Shown here piece by piece: positions 57,701-64,000 of a stretch of DNA of 64,000 nt. Numbering within the stretch: position 1 is the first letter of the stretch; each line of letters begins with the position of its first letter. The notes under the pieces were generated by a model. That model worked only from the letters and a program-made list of their open reading frames with translations, was not told the DNA's origin and ran no database searches. The translations under genes and the position numbers were made by a program. This DNA is from Comamonas granuli NBRC 101663 (GTDB lineage: Bacteria > Pseudomonadota > Gammaproteobacteria > Burkholderiales > Burkholderiaceae_C): positions 186,001-250,000 of the forward strand of contig NZ_BBJX01000005.1 in NCBI RefSeq assembly GCF_000739995.1, read 5' to 3'.

Positions 57701-58312
57701 GCGGTCAACCTCGCGGCGCTCGACGAGCTCGCCCTGGCGCGCGAGCGCAAGACCTTCCTGGACGCGCAGACCGAAGACCTCACGCTCGCCATGAACACCC
57801 TGGAGGCCGCGATCCAGAAGATCGACGCGGAGACGCGCCAGTTGCTTTCGGGCACCTTCGAGACCGTCAACGCGCACTTCGGCCGCATGTTCCCCGAGCT
57901 GTTCGGCGGCGGCCAGGCGCGGCTCATCATGACGGGCGAGGAAATCCTCGACTCCGGCGTGCAGGTCATGGCCCAGCCGCCGGGCAAGAAGAACCAGACC
58001 ATCCACCTGCTCTCGGGCGGCGAGAAGGCGCTTACCGCCATCGCCCTGGTGTTCGCCATCTTCCAGCTCAACCCCGCGCCGTTCTGCCTGCTCGACGAGG
58101 TGGACGCGCCCCTGGACGATGCCAACACCGAGCGCTATGCCAAACTCGTCACGGCCATGAGCAAACAGGGCACCCAGTTCCTGTTCATCAGCCACAACAA
58201 GATCGCCATGGAAATGGCCGAACAACTCATCGGCGTGACCATGCAGGAACAGGGCGTCTCGCGCATCGTCGCGGTGGACATGGAGTCCGCCCTGTCCATG
58301 GCCGACGCCTGA
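54782..58312 (+). CDS. smc: Chromosome segregation protein SMC
   Basis: Ring-forming ATPase that organises and segregates chromosomes. The 1176-residue length is standard. Walker A GPNGCGKS is at 31-38. Long coiled-coil arms rich in Glu, Gln, Arg and Ala flank a hinge at about residues 510-640 (WLARHGLDGLQGLWTRIHVE onward). The signature LSGGEKALTAIAL begins near residue 1077, and Walker B CLLDEVDAPLDDAN has Asp1105. The GTG at 54782 gives VRLNSIKLSGFKSFAEPT, the family start; upstream codons are not conserved. First of smc-zipA-ligA. Confidence 0.96.
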   Translation: MRLNSIKLSGFKSFAEPTNFMLPGQLVGVVGPNGCGKSNIMDAVRWVLGESKASELRGESMQDVIFNGTTSRKPASRASVELTFDNGDHRAGGQWSQFAEVAVKRVLTRDGNSSYYINNQPVRRRDVQDVFLGTGLGPRAYAIIGQGTISRIIESRPEELRLFLEEAAGVSKYKERRRETENRLHDTRENLTRVEDILRELNANLDKLEKQAEVAARYNALQADVTLRQHQLWYLKRADAEADQARVRAEGLQAVNDLEARMADLRHVEAELETVRQAHYAAGDAVNQAQGQLYEATAEVGKLEAEIRYVVEGRQRVEQRLAQLAEQIAQWAARKQEAAAEMESLEGAGLDAEEQAEILAAQVQEQELRLPDLEEALRQAQARASEQRAAVVQVQQQIQVLAAEQRSMDEQTRQQEARSERLRLDQGALAMPDEARLQQLQEQLAAASEAAEMAEAVLFELQETVPRLDEERRQRQQAVNDERARQADLSARMEALKALQDKVKVSGKLQPWLARHGLDGLQGLWTRIHVEQGWENALEAALRERMGALEVGRLDLVRGFLGSSAQDAPPARLAFYSKAAATAAPEPAARLPRLSGLLRVGDEGLRALLLDWLQGCYTAPSLDEALAQRSQLQPGETIYVPSGHAVGLHSVAFYAQDSEQAGLLARAQEIEHLDKELRAQQLIGDEARSALLKAEAAYQDASARLVSARREASEAQGRAHELQVETLRLAQLAEQARVRSQQIGADLDEVHALLAELQERRVAAEARFEELDMQLADSQEREAQLGDRVIEAERRLHECREQQRQLERQAQEAQFSQRSLTARRAELARTLETADSQARALQDEQQRAHEEQSRLSAAAAQGGLQDALNLKMEREKALGERRSQYDGLTAQLRASDERRMQLERALEPLRQRITELQLKEQAARLGLEQYSQLLEEAQADLEAVAQSIAAGQVRLQGLQGEIDRLHREIAALGAVNLAALDELALARERKTFLDAQTEDLTLAMNTLEAAIQKIDAETRQLLSGTFETVNAHFGRMFPELFGGGQARLIMTGEEILDSGVQVMAQPPGKKNQTIHLLSGGEKALTAIALVFAIFQLNPAPFCLLDEVDAPLDDANTERYAKLVTAMSKQGTQFLFISHNKIAMEMAEQLIGVTMQEQGVSRIVAVDMESALSMADA

Positions 58313-58329
58313 ACCTCCCACATACCACC

Positions 58330-62493
<4,164 letters not shown>

Positions 62494-62692
62494 CGCCAGT
62501 TTCCTTCACCACGTGCGACGGATTGGATCAACCACTATGGCGTATGCAATGTGTTGCGATGCGGTGACAACGCCGCAGACCGCCCGAGTCCGCAGATGCA
62601 CACGGCGCGATGATTCGTGCAGAGGCTCCTTAGGCTTTGGCCGCAAGTGAGGTATAAATCCTCTGTCACAACAAGTTACAGGGAGCCCGCAC

Positions 62693-63592
62693 GTGCAGTT
62701 CATTCCAGCGATTTGTCCACAATGCTCAGGGAAGCTGCAGGTGCCCGAAGGCAAGGATTCCGTGCAGTGCGAGTTCTGCGGTACCGACGTCTTCTTGCGT
62801 GAGTCTGAGAAGACCGCTGCTAGCAAAGTTGTTCACCTGCTTGAGCTTGCCCAAGCGGCTGAGACTGCAGGCAACCACACAGAGGCGTTCGGGTACTTCA
62901 CAAGCGTGCTTGAGATTGACAGCAAAAACGTTTGGGCATGGGTGGGCAAAGGAACAAGTGCCGGCTATCTCTCGACGCTTGCGCATTCGCGGATACCTGA
63001 AACCATCGAGTGCTACCGCACAGCAGTGCGGCTTGCGGGTGACGACGATGCAATCACGACAGTTGTGAGCATGGACTGCGCTGTCGCAGCTGTTCTCATT
63101 GCGAACGCTTATTTCCAGACCTCGCTGCAGCACACGATGCAGTTCATCTCTGTGCCCGACACGCCGTACGAGCACGCCACACGCTGCGTGGAAGCAGTAA
63201 AACTTTGCGAGTTTGCGCTATCGCTAGACCCGAACGTGCCTGGCGCCGCTTCATTTATCCATGACGTCGCTTCGCGGACGTTGAATGTCGGTAAGCTGTC
63301 TGCAGATGAGAAGGCATTTCTTGAAGGTGAGAGGAGCAAACACGCTAGTGCAGCGCCAAAACCGGCTACTACCGGCCCGGCAGTAGCGGGGACAGATGCG
63401 GGCAGCACGGGCGTTATGGTTGGTGTGTTCGGAGCTGCCTACGTTGCTTCGTACTTCATTCTGAAAGCGATGGGTGTACAGACGACGTTCTGGGCACTTT
63501 TTTGGGCGCTGTGGCTGTGCATCCCTATCGGTGGCGCGGTGGGAATCGGCTGCATCCTGGCAATGGCAAAGTTCGCTCACAAGAAAACCTAA
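62693..63592 (+). CDS. Zinc-ribbon, TPR-like membrane protein of unknown function
   Basis: Not recognised beyond its parts. The 299 residues start with a zinc ribbon (CPQC...CEFC at ~8-30). A helical region resembling tetratricopeptide repeats follows (EAFGYFTSVLEIDSKNVWAW and EAVKLCEFALSLDPNVPGAA), then an Ala/Thr-rich linker and two C-terminal hydrophobic helices (VMVGVFGAAYVASYFILKAM; FWALFWALWLCIPIGGAVGI). The GTG at 62693 has GGGAG upstream. Base composition and codon use are clearly less GC-rich than all other genes here, suggesting transfer. An IS5-family remnant follows 80 bp later. Confidence 0.75.
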   Translation: MQFIPAICPQCSGKLQVPEGKDSVQCEFCGTDVFLRESEKTAASKVVHLLELAQAAETAGNHTEAFGYFTSVLEIDSKNVWAWVGKGTSAGYLSTLAHSRIPETIECYRTAVRLAGDDDAITTVVSMDCAVAAVLIANAYFQTSLQHTMQFISVPDTPYEHATRCVEAVKLCEFALSLDPNVPGAASFIHDVASRTLNVGKLSADEKAFLEGERSKHASAAPKPATTGPAVAGTDAGSTGVMVGVFGAAYVASYFILKAMGVQTTFWALFWALWLCIPIGGAVGIGCILAMAKFAHKKT

Positions 63593-63672
63593 GAGGTCCA
63601 GTCGCTAAGGATACTCTGCACGAATCCCTGCGAGGCGTGACGGGGCGTGCTTGAAACCAAGACAATACCGGT

Positions 63673-63801
63673 ATGAAGCAAAGCAGCCTGGGCCTGAGCA
63701 ACACCGTCAAGCGCCCCCGCAAGCGCGAGTTCCTCGATGCCATGGAGTTGGTGGTACCTTGGGCCGAGCTGGTCGCGCAGATCGAGCCGTATGCCCCCGT
63801 G
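63673..63801 (+). pseudogene. IS5-family transposase, 5' remnant
   Basis: MKQSSLGLSNTVKRPRKREF followed by LDAMELVVPWAELVAQIEPY matches the N-terminus of IS5-family transposases. Similarity ends after about 43 residues; the open frame runs to 63900 with unrelated codons, and no DDE domain is present. Upstream, CTCTGCACGAATCC near 63614 may be part of the original left end. In 63802-63961 nothing else is recognised. Confidence 0.8.
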
Positions 63802-63961
63802 AAGAGCTTCCCTAACACCAGCGCCATTCTAGGCAATCATCTCGAAGCCGCCTCGGCAGCTACAACCCCACACCACAATCCCCGCCGATTGGCGGTATGA
63901 CTGCTCACCTCCCGCCCTCCAAGCGGTGGGGCCTGCAAGCCATCCATCCCGCCTGCAGAAC

Positions 63962-64000
63962 TCCAAATTTGATAGCTGCTAGCGCTTTACTATCAAGCGT
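63962..64000 (+). repeat. GATAGCT palindromic repeat, copy 15, cut by window edge
   Basis: CCAAATTTGATAGCTGCTAG, then CGCTTTACTATCAAGCG up to the last base. The second arm's end and the tail are outside the window. Confidence 0.88.

Noticed and set aside
54566-58321. 1251-codon open frame on the minus strand opposite smc
   Set aside because: Mirror of the smc coiled coil; Leu/Ala/Gln-rich translation without a plausible start or domain.
63614-63801. Intact IS5 insertion sequence
   Set aside because: Only the first ~43 transposase residues are present. No catalytic domain and no second terminal inverted repeat were found before the window end.

Overview
The window is about 64 kb of high-GC bacterial chromosome. 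Gene content and order point to a betaproteobacterium of the family Comamonadaceae (Acidovorax or a close relative). Supporting signs are the smc-zipA-ligA, folC-SPOR-cvpA-purF-metZ and dnaX-ybaB-recR blocks, a DHA2-type efflux operon with its own outer-membrane factor, and a dense family of short palindromic repeats carrying the head GATAGCTGCT. I recall that repeat from Comamonadaceae genomes but could not search for it. Genus and species are inference.

Layout. 1-5000: partial tRNA-Thr, then fbp, pepN and prfB on the minus strand; prfB has the classical in-frame UGA frameshift. 5000-9000: an alpha/beta hydrolase, an aldo/keto-reductase remnant, ybaK, a membrane diguanylate cyclase and plsY. 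9000-11300: two cell-wall enzymes (mepK-like and ldtD-like) and the 4.5S RNA gene. 11300-14500: dnaX-ybaB-recR, with a nine-A slippage site in dnaX. 14600-20000: a MAPEG protein, a solute-binding protein, a 50-residue membrane protein, then mltD-gloB facing a yafS-like methyltransferase and rnhA. 20000-24400: an RND efflux pair. 24500-29600: a PaaK-like ligase, cytochrome c4, mobA, moaA and an exported PilJ-N sensor protein, with one perfect and one imperfect FNR-type site. 29600-36200: a PaiB-like protein, a TadA-haloalkane dehalogenase fusion, ldcA, a degenerate HD protein, a retropepsin-like protease, yajQ and murB. 36200-41900: a candidate preQ1 riboswitch and yhhQ, an SDR, ddh, argG, ppnP, a glycine-zipper protein and an ArsC-like protein. 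41880-48900: folC, SPOR, cvpA, purF, metZ and gltX. 48900-49600: two tandem Ala-Glu-Asp tRNA triplets ending in a strong terminator. 49600-54600: a marR-regulated tripartite efflux operon. 54780-62500: smc, zipA, ligA and a patatin-like gene. 62500-64000: lower-GC accessory DNA with a zinc-ribbon membrane protein and an IS5-family remnant.

How the genes fit together. Most of the window is housekeeping: translation (prfB, gltX, tRNAs, tadA, ybaK), replication and repair (dnaX, recR, smc, ligA, rnhA), the cell wall (mltD, ldtD, mepK, ldcA, murB), and purine, methionine, arginine and lysine metabolism. Two multidrug exporters add accessory function. Molybdenum-cofactor genes beside cytochrome c4 and FNR-type sites hint at anaerobic or nitrate respiration.

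The least ordinary signals are: (1) fifteen copies of one palindromic element, four lying in frame inside pepN, dnaX and ligA; (2) the dnaX slippage site; (3) the tRNA-deaminase/dehalogenase fusion; (4) the preQ1-like leader. I found no CRISPR array, prophage or clear new defence system.
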